Below are positions 34,920-47,394 of a stretch of DNA of 64,000 nucleotides, one piece after another (the first letter of the stretch is position 1; every line of letters begins with the position of its first letter). The translations under genes and the position numbers were made by a program. Source of the DNA: Vigna angularis. Lineage: Eukaryota > Streptophyta > Magnoliopsida > Fabales > Fabaceae. The notes below the pieces were generated by a model. That model was not told where the DNA came from. It saw only the letters and a list, made by a program, of their open reading frames with translations, and did no database searches. The stretch spans positions 11,792,501 to 11,856,500 of the forward strand of contig NC_068971.1 of NCBI RefSeq assembly GCF_016808095.1, read 5' to 3'.

Positions 34920-37900
34920 ATGGCTGAGTTTCTCGCCATAAACCCTCTTACCCTTTCAGCTGCAGAATCTCCGAGATTCCCCTTCCTCAATTCGCTCCAA
35001 ACTCCTTCACCCAGAACCCAACTTAACCCAAATTCCCGCGTCTCCTTCTCTTCCAAACCCTCCAAAACCAGTTGCAATAACAATAGTGTCTTTTGGGCAC
35101 TCAGCTCCCGCTCCAATGAAGGCCCATCAAGGGACTATGGCTTTTACAACGAACTTGAATTTGAAGAAGTAAAGGAAAAGACTTTTGGGTTGGAGGGAAA
35201 CCCTGTTGGTGAAAATTCTCCCACTGAAAGTGGGTCTGTCCCGTTTGATGGAGGGGAAGGTGGTGATGATAAGGGAGAGGGTGATTTGATTCGGGTTCAG
35301 GGGGATGCAGATGGGGATGGCAATGATTTGAAGAAAGATGATGATCAAGGTGAGAATGAGAAATTTGGAGATAAAAGAGTAAGAAGAGGCAAACAGGTAA
35401 TTAGAAGGTCGAATTTGTTGGCCAAGCAGGTGATCAGCATTCGCTCTGCCCTTAGCATGGGGTTCGTCTCGCAACTTTGGGTGGACACCACCTCTGTGAG
35501 TCTTGAAAATAGTTGCTCAATCTCAGTTTTCTGTGCAGTTTGTTAGTTTTGCTAGGATGTCTCCGGAATACAAGTTTTGAATGGAGTCTGTTAATAGTGT
35601 TTGTTTGTTTTGTTGGTGTGATGTCTTATTTGTAGGACAAAGAAATTAACTTGTTTATGCATTTATTCTTTTGGTGGATTCCATTTTCAGTGGATGGTGC
35701 TGTTTGTGGAGGTGAGGCCAAACTTGCTTTCTGGGGATTCAGAAAAATTCCTTCTGGAAGATATCAGCCAGGTATACGAAGTTTGGATTCAGGAGATATT
35801 TTTCTCTTATTTAGGTTTGATCCCTCTCTCGGTTGAATATGTACATGCCAGCTTCAAAAATACTTTACTAAGTCTTAATCCAAGTATTGCTTTTACATCA
35901 CTTTTGTGGAGTTTTTTTTTTTTTGGCCTGCAAAAATATAAAAGACATTACTTAGCAATTTCCTCAGAGGAAAGGGGATTCTAAATCGTTTTATAAAAAA
36001 TGTCTGATGCATTGAATGTTCTGATGGCAAATTGCCACCTTGGCTTTGGCTTTGCCAGCAAGTGACTTCTTGGGTATTCTGCCTGTTCCTTTTTCAGGTT
36101 GGAGATGTCGTCCTTGTCCAAGATGAAAGTGTTATGGATAATGAATTTAAAATGATTGGATTGGAGACACTGGTATGATTTACTATTTTAAATTATTCAA
36201 ACTTGAGGATTATTTTCTTTTACATGATTTATTTGAGTTCATAGTGCGGCACAATATGGATAAGAAGTTGTCTTTGTGTATTATACGGTACTCAAACTCT
36301 GGTGTTGCTGAAGCAGTGCAGATTAATATTTAATGCAATGACTATAACCTTGCCTTAGAGGGAGATGTTATGTCGTTTAACGAATCTAAGCTTGTATGAG
36401 TGACTTTTTTTTTCCATGGTTTGCAAATTATGTGAACATAACCTCTGATATGAAATTGTGTGTCTGATTTTTTGGCTACCTTCCTTTCTAGATAAGCAAT
36501 TTTTCTATTTGAGTATTTATGAAGGCAGATATCAAAATCTTTTATTTAAATGTGTTCTAGCATGCTTACATCTTTTAACAGTATACAAGTACCTGTTGGA
36601 TTAGTTACCGGAGTAATTTGCAAACCTTGTTAGGGTTTGATTCAAAATTCTTAGTTTCCGTGTAAATTATTGCAAATAATGTGTAAATAAGGCAACCTAC
36701 TACTCAACACGGATTGGAATAAAGAATTTCTTGGCGAGATATAAATTCTCTATGGTTCTTTGAGAACTGGGAACTTATCCGATTCTTTCAAACTAGAGTA
36801 ACAAGACCACCGTTATTGCTTAGCAAAACAAGAACCTTGGTACACAGAATGCCAGCATGGATAGTCAATGGCACAACTAGATAAAATTACATAGTTGATA
36901 AATTGGATGAATGCCACTGAAAGAATCAGGTAAGTTCATAACTCCTGGGTTTGCATCAACAGGGTGACTCACAGCTTGACACTGGGTAATTGCAATGAAT
37001 TTTCTTAATATTTTCCAAAATGAAATAGCCATTTGAATTGTTAGATGTGTAGCTTGATCTGATAAAAGTTCCTAGATTTCTTAATTTGTTGGTATTTGCC
37101 AGGTTGGATACAAAGTTGTAACACCCTCTCAACGGAACATTGGAAAGGTTATAAATCACTTGACCATGTCGTTTTCACTTATTCTTTTGTCTTTGTTATG
37201 TAATTCTGGAAATCTTAACGTGTAGGTGCGTGGGTACACTTTCTGCATCAATTCAGGTGCTGTTGAAGAACTTGAACTAGATTCATTTGGACTATCAATC
37301 ATTCCATCAAGCTTGGTAAGTAGGTGGCTTCTTAGTAAGATTAATCGTACATGTACAGAGCTAGATTGCATGCAAATTTTGTCAATTAATAGGAAATACG
37401 AAACTTATGCTCTGGGGGAGGGAGGTAACACAGGAGCTATTTTGTTGAATGATGATCATTCTAGGCATGTCCGGTGGAGGCCATATTATAGAGTTTAATA
37501 GTAACAAGCTTAAAGCTTGGTAAGCTTTAATTCAAAGACGGTGTTAGTATCTAGGAAAAATATATCAATATTATATCTTTTAGAACATTTTAGAGGTATC
37601 TTAAGATAAGTTTCCCCATTTCCTTGGTTTCCACCTGTCTTTATTATCTCATGATGCTCCTTATTTGGATAGGAAACGATCTAGTACTATTTGGTAAATA
37701 GGGGTTCTTGTTTTATGTTTTAGCATCGCATGTCACACATCATAATCTACTAGAAAATGTTATTCAATGTTTTGTTCTCTCAACTTCTTTTGTTGAAATT
37801 AACCCTCTGGGCTGATTTTGAACAACTGAAATGGAAAGGTTTTACTTGTAAGGATCAAAATCCTGGAGCCACCCTAATATCTTTAGTACTTGTAAGGATT

Positions 37901-38619
37901 TAATCTAAATTTTTAACATTTAGAGCATGTTAAAATTTTGATTGTTTCTAGGGATTTCTATAAAAGTTCTCCCAAAAAAAAGGCTCATCCAGATACACAT
38001 ATTATTACATTTTAGGTGAGTACGTACTCTTTGCTGGTTGAGGACGTTCTGGAAGTAGTATCTGATGCAGTTGTTGTGCATGAAGCTGCAGCTTTACGTA
38101 TTCAAAGGCTTTCTAAGGTACCTTTACTTCATCAATAAAACTGCTAGGTTTGCTTAATGATTTTCTTCGCATCTGTTTCTTGACTGCTGAAAATGTTTCT
38201 TCTTCAACGATTCTGATTCTAAATTCTGTCAAGTTTTCTTGCTGGAAAAACAAAAATATACAATCACACTTATTATGAACTGGTGTCAACGAATAAAATA
38301 ATTAATTGTTTTTCTTCTATATAAGTGTAAATGTTCAATATGGAATTCAGTGCAGGAAACTGATAGAACATTGTTGTTTTTTCTCATTAAAATAATAAGC
38401 TCGTTAATCGTGTCCTGCTGATCATAAACTAACCTATTTTGTTTGTGGTAGGGTTTTTTGGGCAATCACAATGTGAGAACTTCTTTAGATTATGACTCCG
38501 AACAATCTGAGACATATGGTCCGATTTCAAGGAGAAGAAAAAGTGTCGGAAGAAAGAAACCCAATCAAAAAGAATGGGATGATGAAGATAATTGGGATCT
38601 TCCAATGGATTATCTCTGA
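34920..38619 (+). CDS. plastid-targeted PRC-barrel-like protein
   Basis: Seven exons give 378 residues: 34920-35495, 35691-35771, 36098-36172, 37103-37147, 37226-37315, 38016-38117 and 38452-38619. All introns are GT-AG and in phase 0. The ATG at 34920 is the first in frame. Residues 1-60 are rich in Ser, Pro and Thr with few acids, a likely chloroplast transit peptide. Residues ~90-150 are acidic and low in complexity; a basic stretch (RVRRGKQVIRRSNLLAKQV) then leads into small beta-rich repeats: GYKVVTPSQRNIGKVRGYTF and similar strands read like PRC-barrel half domains, shared with cyanobacterial proteins. The C-terminus is basic then acidic (SRRRKSVGRKKP, EWDDEDNWDLP). Function is not known to me; a role in plastid RNA or photosynthetic complex maintenance is only a guess. 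Confidence 0.75.
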
Positions 38620-39714
38620 CTCTTATGGATTTTCTGCTAGATTTCATGTGAAACATTTATTTATTAAAAATTATGGAAGTTGAAATAAACCTGTTATAAA
38701 CACCGAAAGGGAATATTTTATTTCCTTTTCACCTTTGCTGAGAAGTAGGCCTTCATTTATTTGTACAGTTAGTTTCATTGGATTTAAAAAACATATATAT
38801 TTATTTTAGCAATCTCTTTTTTTACCATTAGATATGATTTTCGCTAAAGCTTATAGTATTATGAAATGCTTTTGTTTTTAATTACAATGCTTTTTTTATC
38901 CAATTATTTTGTTCATTTTATCTCACTAATTATGACTCAGTGAAATATAACTGACATTGCTGAAGAACTTCTTGAAAGTTTCCTTAAATAATTTGCATAA
39001 GTCTAACTATAATTGTTAACAATTATGGTAAAACTTGTACTCAAGAAGTCTTGTATTAATATTTTCTTGTTTCTTTCAATTTAAATGGGCATATGCTATT
39101 TCAAAACTAATAATGGACGTGCTTACTAAAGTCAAGAAAGCATCATACATCAAACCCGTAAATTCAAAAGAGAACAAAAAAAATGACTAAATTTCAAAAA
39201 GTTTTCTTGACATTGCTACTGAGTTTTTTTTTTTTTTGCTTTATAAATTCCATTTTTAACATTAGCACCAAATAAAAATTGATTTCAAGAAGAAAACAGA
39301 AAGCATTCAATGATGATGTAAAAGAATTATTCATTTAAAATAAATTAAACTGAATATGTTCATAACTTGTTGATACCTTAATTAAGTAGCCGGCATTGTT
39401 GCTATTATCAGAAATTTCCCGCTTAATGACATTCGCATAAATTTGTTATAAAATATATGATTTAACTCCTGATGAATAACTTTAAATGTAAGTGTTAACA
39501 TGCGAATTTATAGGAGAGAATCCAATGTATTTTTTTTTTTAAAAAAAGCAAAAAACATTATAAGCAAAGCCCTACCCCATAAAAAAAGGCACTAGCCGTT
39601 AGCGCCTGTCTGGTTCAAATTCAAAACTCGTCGTCTCGAATCTCTTTTATACCTTTCCCTTCAGTTCCGAGTCCCATATTAATAACAAACCAACCAAATA
39701 CGGCATAAAACCAA
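38620..39714. other. intergenic, AT-rich
   Basis: No gene. It contains the 3' untranslated region of the PRC-barrel-like gene and, from about 39560, the promoter and leader of the next gene. TTTTATACC near 39647 is a weak TATA candidate. Confidence 0.55.
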
Positions 39715-40545
39715 ATGCACACAAAAATGCAGACACAAATGCTAACTCCGACGACCGGAGCACCGAAGATCCGGCCGCGATCTGGCCGGACGCCGCTTCA
39801 GCTCAAGAACTCTCCCGCCGATCCCATCCAGCCTTCCGCCAAGCCTAAATCCAAGCCTGACCGGCCGTGTTTCGAGATTTCATTGATCGACAAAGAGAAC
39901 AATCCGATGGCCGCCGTCTCGATTCCGGCAGCTGCGCCGCCGGAGACGTCTCTGGCGGAGGAGCTCAGCGCGGTCAAGAAGAAGCTAGAGAGGATGAAAG
40001 CGGACAAGGAAAGAACGGAGAAAATACTGAACGAGAAACACGCGATGCTGGACGTGAAGATGAAGGAGATGGAAGAGCGAGGGGAAATTCAGAAGAACTT
40101 CGAGATCGAGGTTGATCGGTTGTTCCGCTTGAAGGAACTCAAGAATCGCTGCATGGTTTGTACAACAATAACAGCACCTGTTATGTTCTATTCGTTTCAA
40201 TTTCAACTTCTCGACGCTGATTTTTCTTTTTCTTATTGCAACAGAGAGTTTCTCCTATGCGAACGCTCAGGGAGAAGGAACAAGGAAAGATCGTGAACGA
40301 AGCGCCATCGACATCGGAGGTACGCGCAAGTGGTGTTCTTGATTTTTGAATTCATTAACCGATTGAAGAAGTAGTACTAAGAATTATACCTTTCGTTTTG
40401 GTATGAGAAGGTTAAAACGGAGGAAATGGTGGCGTCAGAATCGGAGTCGGAATCGGAATCTGTTGGCCGCGAATGCCAAGTTCTGCAGAGTCCAGGTTCA
40501 GCTTGTTCACAAACTAATACTACACACACAAAATCAGATAGTTGA
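39715..40545 (+). CDS. small plant coiled-coil protein with KEN box (uncharacterised)
   Basis: Three exons (39715-40155, 40245-40319, 40411-40545) with GT-AG introns in phase 0 encode 216 residues; ATG codons at 39724 and 39739 are alternative starts. Exon 1 is GC-rich compared with its surroundings. The N-terminus is basic and Pro-rich with RTPL (25-28) and IDKENNP; KEN lies at 60-62. Residues ~78-147 form a charged Lys/Glu heptad-like stretch, a likely coiled coil (SLAEELSAVKKKLERMKADK). The C-terminal third has a (Glu-Ser)n run. KEN and RxxL are recognition signals of the anaphase-promoting complex, so a cell-cycle-regulated protein is possible, but short motifs occur by chance. I do not recognise the family with certainty. 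Confidence 0.7.
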
Positions 40546-41978
40546 AACATTATCTTTCATGAATTTTCCATACATAATTGCTCGTTATGTTTGTTTTAAA
40601 AATTTGTTTATTTCACATTGCAATTTGTAGTTTTCTGTTTAGAGAAAGAAAATGGCACATAGTATTATATTATATTGCTGATAAACTTGTGCATTCTGTT
40701 TTACCTATTTTGTTTTGCTATTGCTCGATAATCACAGTTTATGAATGTAAACTGACTAATAAGAAAATATGAATCATCTATTCTCAAATAGAGAATTAGA
40801 GCTTCTATGCTTTTAATCCGAAAGTCATTGAAGTTCATTCGAGTAATTGAAGAATTTAAATTCAAAAATTGAAATGCGTGATACTTTCGTCGTTTGCTCT
40901 AAAGATACTTTCATAATATTTTTCACTACAATAAACTGCATTTTATTTATAGTTCATAGTTTGTTCTAAAGACACTTTCTAGAAATTTCATGTCGGTTCA
41001 TGCATCAAATTAAACCTAACAAATTTACTGTGCCTTGTGAAAATTTTCCCCAATCCTTTTCAAAGAAATTATACAATAAATTATCGTTTAATTATTTATT
41101 TGGTCTCAATTTTCATTAAAAAAAATTAAAGTTAGTCCTTCAAATTTTTTAGTTTCAATTTAATTTTAAATTGTAAAAATTAATGTAATATGGCTCTCTT
41201 TTTTAAATTGTTTGAAAAGGATCAATGATTTTTTCAATAATATTAACATTATGATTATGTTAATTAAACTAACAAAACAAATTATCAACTTTAAAATTGA
41301 AGTACCAACTAACTAAATGGCTAATTAAATATAATCTTTTTTTTGTTTTATGTTTAGTAATTCGGACCTTAAAAACTGATTTCTCTCCGTTGATTTCCAG
41401 TCGGTGATAACAAAAATGGGACATGGCTTTTGTTTTCGTTTATTATATAGAAATATATTTGATAAATAAATTTTCTATAAATAATTTGGCAACTTTGATT
41501 AGTAATTAATGTATTTAACATTATTAATCGTATTTAGAGTTATTACTTTCAATAAGAATTAATATCAAGTGATGTTATCAAAGCATGTTACTAATTGTTG
41601 CAATTATTTAATTTAAATTTATCAGTATTATTAAATTAATAATAAACATATTTATGGGTAACTAATAATTATTAATTATTTTAAGGTTATGTTAAAATAA
41701 AATTAATAAAATATTAAAGGTTTATTTTGAAATGTTAAATTTAAAATTTTGATTTCAATAAAAAAGTTGAAAACTATTACTGTTTTAAGTCATATTTAAT
41801 TCTTTTAAATATTAATTTTAATATAAGAGTTGATACTCAAATTTGAAATTATTTTTTAATTAGATTTATTAAAAATTTTAATAGTATATAAATTATTAAA
41901 ATAGTAGTTTTCTAATTGGTAATATAAAAAATTATAATTGATTCTAATTATCAATTTAAACTATATATATATATATTT
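40546..41978. other. intergenic, AT-rich
   Basis: No gene. Long AT-rich sequence with stops in all frames. The first part holds the 3' untranslated region of the coiled-coil protein gene. A (TA)n run at about 41962-41976 abuts the next repeat. Confidence 0.6.
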
Positions 41979-42400
41979 TGTAACATTCCAACAAAAATAT
42001 AATATTAAACTATAACGGAGCTATCACATATTTGATAAATATGAATGTTGAATTATAGTAGTTTATGCACTTGTAATGGTAATATTGTTGGCTTAATCTA
42101 ATCTACCACCCAAGGTTAGTTCTTTACAATTGTCTTTGACCAACGTAAAATCCCTAGACAAGAATTTCCTACTACTTTCACCACATGCCTCATTCCTCTT
42201 TAGTTGAGAATGGGTGACCATTAGAGTGTCAGGATAAACTCTAATACTTATTCCATACGATCATACACTTAACACTAGATAACAACATTAAGAAATTCCT
42301 CCTTGAAATTCTTTTACACAACCCTTCATTCACATAATTGATTTCGTATAAACACATTAGTCAAACATTAACATTCATTAAAGTATGATAAACAATGCAT
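41979..42400 (-). mobile_element. LTR fragment related to the solo LTR at 11460
   Basis: Starts TGTAACATTCC like the solo LTR's TGTAACATCCC. The part 42105-42310 aligns by eye with 11945-12160 (shared order: CTACCAC.CAAGGTTAGT, CACATGCCTCA, TTGAGAATNGGTGACCATTAG, CCTCCTTG). The copy is diverged and shortened and ends near 42400, next to a gag relic. Confidence 0.6.
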
Positions 42401-42503
42401 CAAAAGCTCTCTATCCTTTTATTCATTATTTTCTACTTTCTTGCAATTATTTTGTCAATTCTTTTTGGCTAGTTGTGGCTCTAGTATTGTTGTTCTCTAG
42501 TGT

Positions 42504-43195
42504 ATGCAAGGCACGATCCGTACAAGTAGTATCGTATCATTAGAACCACTCCTTGTTGACCTTGAGGTTGAGAAAATAGCTCGAAGAAATAATAGTAGAA
42601 GAAGGAAGCAAAACAAGGAAGTCAAAGAAGCAACTTTTATCCCTAAGCAGTCTTTCATCCCTACATTTGATCAAGAAAGGGAAGACGTGACTGTTAATCC
42701 GAATGGTGACGGCTAAGGGCAAACAATACGCACTTTGGAAGACTATTTGACGGTCACAGAGCCTCTTCATTTCAATAGCATTGCTTGGCCAAGGGTGAAT
42801 GCCACAAATAGGAAGATGAGCCTATTCTCATTCACTTAGTGCTAAACAATCAATTCACTAGCTTATCTCATGAGAATCCTTATATTTATCTGGCCACATT
42901 CCTAGAGATCTGATATAATATGAAAATTCATGACGTGCATGATGAGGCTATTAGGCTCGATCTATTTCCTTTTTCATTGGGAGGTAATGCCAAGTTGTGG
43001 TTGAACTCTTTCCTTGAGAATAGCTTAACCTTGTGAGAGGATGTGGTTGTTAAGTTCCTCAACAAGTACTTCCCTCAGTCAAAAGTCAACAAAGGGAAGC
43101 AGGAAATCTCTTCTTTTCAGTAAGAGGGTGATGAAACTTTGAGCTAAGCTTGGGATAGGTTCAAGGGATTGCTGAGAAAAAAACTCACTCATGGA
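42504..43195 (+). pseudogene. gypsy gag relic
   Basis: Starts with an open segment (MQGTIRTSSIVSLEPLLVD, basic ARRNNSRRRKQN). It continues through frameshifts and stops with recognisable plant gypsy (Athila/Tat-like) gag blocks: TLEDYLTVTEPLHFNSIAW, then in shifted frames LATFLEI..., DEAIRL.LFPFSLGGNAKLW and FLNKYFPQSKVNKGKQEISS. It ends abruptly near 43195 where a minus-strand relic begins. It is dead. Confidence 0.7.
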
Positions 43196-43204
43196 ACTAG
43201 AGCA

Positions 43205-43875
43205 CCCTTGGGGCACCCCTCCCTCCCCGTGATGATGTTGTAGAGGATAATTGATCGCTCGATGGTGATGTCAGAAACGTGAGAGTAGGGAGAGATATTT
43301 GCATGAATCAATGTAGTCCAAAGTTTGCTCAGAGGTGTCAAGATAGCTCTTTTGATGTAGATGGGTTGTTGCTATCTATTCCTATGAAATCTCCCTCCTT
43401 CACGACACAATGTTCTCTCTATTTCATCAATGTCTTGAACTTCATTTCGATATTGTGCATATTGACATTGGGCATTTCCAAGTTGTCATTTTATTGCTAG
43501 GAAAGCATTGATAATTTCAGCATTAAATGGGACTTTCCTTCCCCGCACATAACTTAAAAATTGGTCATCATCAGCATTAAAGGTTTTTGTGTTTGCATAG
43601 AACTCCTTGACCACAGTTATATTGACTGGTGCGTGGTAAGTTCCCAAACTTTCCCATCCTCTTCTAGAATACTCATTAGTGAAGCCTCCCACATCCCTTG
43701 ACTGTAATGATACATTCCTCTCCATTAATAGTCTTTTATTTTCCACCACAGTTAAATTCTTTTCATGCTATCTAGAGAGGAATCTGTTAGAGTAAAATTT
43801 CTCTTTACTTTTCTTCCCTCGGGAGGGTTGACCAACAGGGTTCTTTTTCCTTTTAGGACCTAAGGAAGATGCCAT
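43205..43875 (-). pseudogene. Athila-like element protein (putative plant transposon protein domain)
   Basis: On the minus strand from the ATG at 43875 (MASSLGPKRKKNPVGQPSRG), one stop interrupts at about 43770. The frame then gives SRRGWESLGTYHAPVNITVV, KEFYANTKTF and YVRGRKVPFNAEIINAFL. After another stop at 43486 come QYRNEVQDIDEIERTLCREG and LTPLSKLWTTLIHANISPYS, then a SHVSDITIERSIILYNIITG block. The order matches the conserved 'putative plant transposon protein' domain of legume Athila/Calypso-type elements. Several stops make it non-functional. Confidence 0.7.
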
Positions 43876-44531
43876 CTACATAATATAATTCAACGAACAT
43901 CTTAGAATCATCACAGAGGCACAAATAGAACCTAACCTATCACAATCACAAACAATGAATCAAAGAACAAAAACATAACACACAAAACACACAACAATAA
44001 AAGGGCAAAAATTAGAGGATGCAAAAGGGTAAAAATGGCTTAGTTGGGGGTCATATCCACTAAGTACAATTTTTGAAGGCTGTTGGAAAATCATCAAACA
44101 GTGGCGCCAGCTCTTGGGCTTCAGTGCCAGCGTTGAGCATTGGCTGCGGCAGGGTTTTACACCATTTTCTTTGCTAGTTGCATCAAAACAGGACCCCCCA
44201 CATCCAAACAGCAAACGTCCTAGGCCGAAATTAACACCGTAAAGCCCCAAAATCACACAAAATTGGAAAGAACAACATGAAAACTTCAAACTGCACAAGA
44301 ATGCAACAATTTCACAACACCAAATGCAAAAGATAGAGTTCAAACAACCAAAATGCACAACGTAAGTGAAGAACGAAATTTTACAGCACCCAAAACAGAT
44401 ATTTTGCATGATTAAAATGAAAATGAGAGTAGAATCAAGAAAACACCTACTTGATTGAAGAAGATTTAAGTGCAATGAGATGATTCTAGGTTAAAATCGA
44501 GAGTGAATGACCCTAACCTCTTGAACAGTTC

Positions 44532-44812
44532 GAATATTACCCAAAAATGTTGAATGGGTTGATGGGTTTTGAGGAGAAGATGAAGGTGAAGTGATTTGGT
44601 GGAGAAAATGGAGTTTTTAATGGAAGATTTAGTGAAAGGGGAAAGATTTTTTGTGAAAGATTGAAAAGGAGAGAATATTACCCAAAAATGTTGAATGGGT
44701 TGATGGGTTTTGAGGAGAAGATGAAGGTGAAGTGATTTGGTGGAGAAAATGGAGTTTTTAATGGAAGATTTAGTGAAAGGGGAAATATTTTTTGTGAAAG
44801 ATTGAAAATGAG
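44532..44812. repeat. 141-bp tandem duplication, almost identical copies
   Basis: Copy 1 starts at 44532 and copy 2 at 44673, both with gaatattacccaaaaatg. Only two or three differences are visible over 140 bases, so the duplication is recent compared with the decayed ORF next to it, or has been homogenised. It lies in the leader of the Athila-like element. Confidence 0.95.
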
Positions 44813-46122
44813 AGTTTTTGTAGAGGAAGAATGTTTGAGCGGCGCAAGGAGTGAGGGGGAATAGGGTTTCAAACCCTTCTATAAGTCCATGCAGGCCCCA
44901 AAAAGAAGCCCCAAAACAGTAGCGCTAGTGCTGAGTGCTAGGGGTCCAACGCTGAGTGTTGGGTATTGCTCATCAGCACACCTAGATTTTTTTTTTTGTG
45001 ATTATGGTTCCTTCTCTTTGGTCTAAGTTCTTGACACTAAATCTCATTCAATCCACTTAAAAACATCATGATTGTACTCACAAAACACACTACAAATGCT
45101 TAATGAAACCAATCAAAAACTTGTATTGAGACATGAGTGCAGAATTTGAAGCTCTCAACTCTTCTTCACAACCTTGCATTCATACACACTAAACAACACT
45201 CCAAAAATGTGCAGAACATAACTAAACAAACCAGAATAAATTAAAACATATTGAAACACATCAAATCAAATGGGAATGCATCAATTACTCTAACAAGCAA
45301 CTAGTCACACCACAACAACCCAAGTTAGAATCAATCACTCAACAGTAATTAAATCAAAATAACATCACAAAAACACATTCAATAATTCAAAACACAAACA
45401 CAACATTACAACTCAAAAATCACAAGAATGCAAGAAAGCACAAGCACATAATACAAGTCACTTATGCACATAAAAACAGAACATGACACATAAACCACAA
45501 AAACACAAGGACAAAGGGTAAGAAAATTGGGTTGTCTCCCAATAAGTGTTTGTTTAATGTCATTAGCTTGACGAATAAACCAATGAAGCACGAATGTTGT
45601 TGTTAGTGTGCTCCTTATCACCAACACTTCTTGAATAACGTTTTAGCCACCAAATCAACTTTCACAGGCATAAGAGTCTTCCTCTTAGTCCTCCCAATAC
45701 TTTGACATCTTTAAACGTCCAATCCTTTTGATCAACTTTGGCTTGCAAGACTTGAGTTCTTTAACTCCCATCAAAGAATGGTGGTGACTAGGCTTTTTGC
45801 TTCTCCCTCTCTTTTCATTCTTTCAAATAGCACTTGGAGCATTCTCAAGGAATGAAGAATTTGGGCAACTTGTCGTGCTCAACCTTGTTGTCTCATTGTG
45901 ACACCATTATTCCTTCAATCTCAAGGTTTACAAGATGCTTTGGAGGTTGCAGTCCTCCTTGTATGGACATCCCCCTGCATACACTTAAACAAAGGTAGGA
46001 TAAAGCCACAAATTAGGCCAAGTAAAACTGAAAATCTATTTACAAGAATAGAGTAAAGAATGTACAAAAGAATAAAGTTTAAATAAGTTAACAATTGCAC
46101 AATAGTCTAATATAGACCACGA

Positions 46123-46143
46123 GTCCCCGGCAACGGCACCAAA
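46123..46143 (-). other. Athila-type primer-binding site
   Basis: On the plus strand GTCCCCGGCAACGGCACCA; on the element strand TGGTGCCGTTGCCGGGGAC. It matches the 3' end of a plant tRNA (probably tRNA-Asp) with one change and lies next to the end of the LTR. It fixes the orientation of the element. Confidence 0.75.
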
Positions 46144-47394
46144 AACTTGTTAACTCATTGGCAAGTGTACCAAATCGTTCAAGTAATATAAAATGGTAAG
46201 ACCAAGTATCGTTTCCCAAGAGACTTGTGTAATACTAGTTAATTGCACTATTAACAACTCATATAGACTCAAGAACAACATATCAATTGAAAAACAAGTG
46301 CACAGAAGATAAAATTTCAACTATACAAGTTTGGACTTTGGTGTTTGAAGACACTTGAGAATGGAATAGACTAGAAATGATATGAAATGACAATTTTAAG
46401 GTTAGGTTTCACCAATTCACTCTTGTGCATACACAATTTCATCTCCTCTCCATCAAATTATTAAAGTCAATCCATAAAATTACTCCCTTAATCCCTTAGG
46501 TGAAAGAGCCTAGCTTTTACCTATTAACTATCAATCCCTTAATTAATTAACAAGCAAAACCCGCATTAAGAACTAGGATCTAAGACAACATGTGAATCAT
46601 CTTCCATCCCTAGAATCAATGAACCACAAGGACTCTTGTTTCAGTTCTAGGCTCCATCTTACGTCCCCGTAACCCATGAAACCCCAAAATCAAGTCATGA
46701 ACGTCTCCATTACATGCAAGCTTTAAGATCGGAAACAAGAATATTAATAATTGATAGAAAAGACAAATATATATTCAAATCATTCAACAAGTACACAAGA
46801 TTCAAAGGTTACAACTAACCCCAACAAGATGAGTTTGGCTCTTCATTTCCACGGATAGCCTTTAAGCTTACAAAATGGCTACGAAAGAAGAAGAAGAACC
46901 CAAAGAGGAAGAAGGGAGTGTTCCCACAAACCGTAGCAACCCTCTAAGTTCTCCTCTAAGTGAAATCGCGCATCCAAACCGCTCAGCACTAGGAAACGGG
47001 CGCTCAACGCCAGCTTTCTGGAGATTGGGCGCCCAGCGTTCGGTTGTCAGCACCCTGGGCGCAACTTTCACAAAATGCAGCACTCAGCGCTAACCTAGGC
47101 GCTCAGCGCCAAGCTTACTGGAATCAGCACTTGTTCTTCATCAATGGGTGGCGCTCAGCGCCAAGCTTGAGTGCTTAGCGTCAAGCGTTCCGATTTTCTG
47201 ATTCCTCCAATTTTGTACAGCTTTAAGCTTCCGTGGTTAGTTCATCTCTATCCATTGCTGAAGGTTCTTCCATGTATAGTATTAGCTACAAAAAATATAG
47301 GGAGATTTGTGAAGAATTCACATCAAAGTAGTCCAAACACAATGATTTATAAAAACAAGACAAAAGAGAGAATTTAACAAGTTACAAGCTAGAA

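Larger units (their letters stand above)
43205..47379 (-). mobile_element. Athila-like gypsy element, 5' half, minus strand
   Basis: On the minus strand the order is LTR (47379-46148, about 1232 bases, TGTTAA...TTAACA ends), primer-binding site (complement of 46123-46143, TGGTGCCGTTGCCGGGGAC, one base from the Athila-type tRNA-derived site), a long non-coding leader, and the transposon-protein ORF relic to about 43205. The LTR carries GC-rich GGCGCTCAGCGCC repeats (47098-47116 and 47150-47168). The leader (43876-46122) holds further short CAGCGCT-like patches near 44100 and 44930 and a 141-base tandem duplication. Pol and the 3' LTR are missing; the element ends at a junction with the plus-strand gag relic. 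The bases after 47379 (agtta) would be one target duplication. Confidence 0.7.

Noticed and set aside
34893..34920. Start of the PRC-barrel gene nine codons upstream at 34893
   Set aside because: The codon there is TTG; the first ATG in frame is at 34920.
43960..44475. 171-codon minus-strand frame in the Athila-like leader
   Set aside because: Cys/Phe-rich low-complexity translation of leader sequence between the primer site and the ORF; no match to gag or any family.
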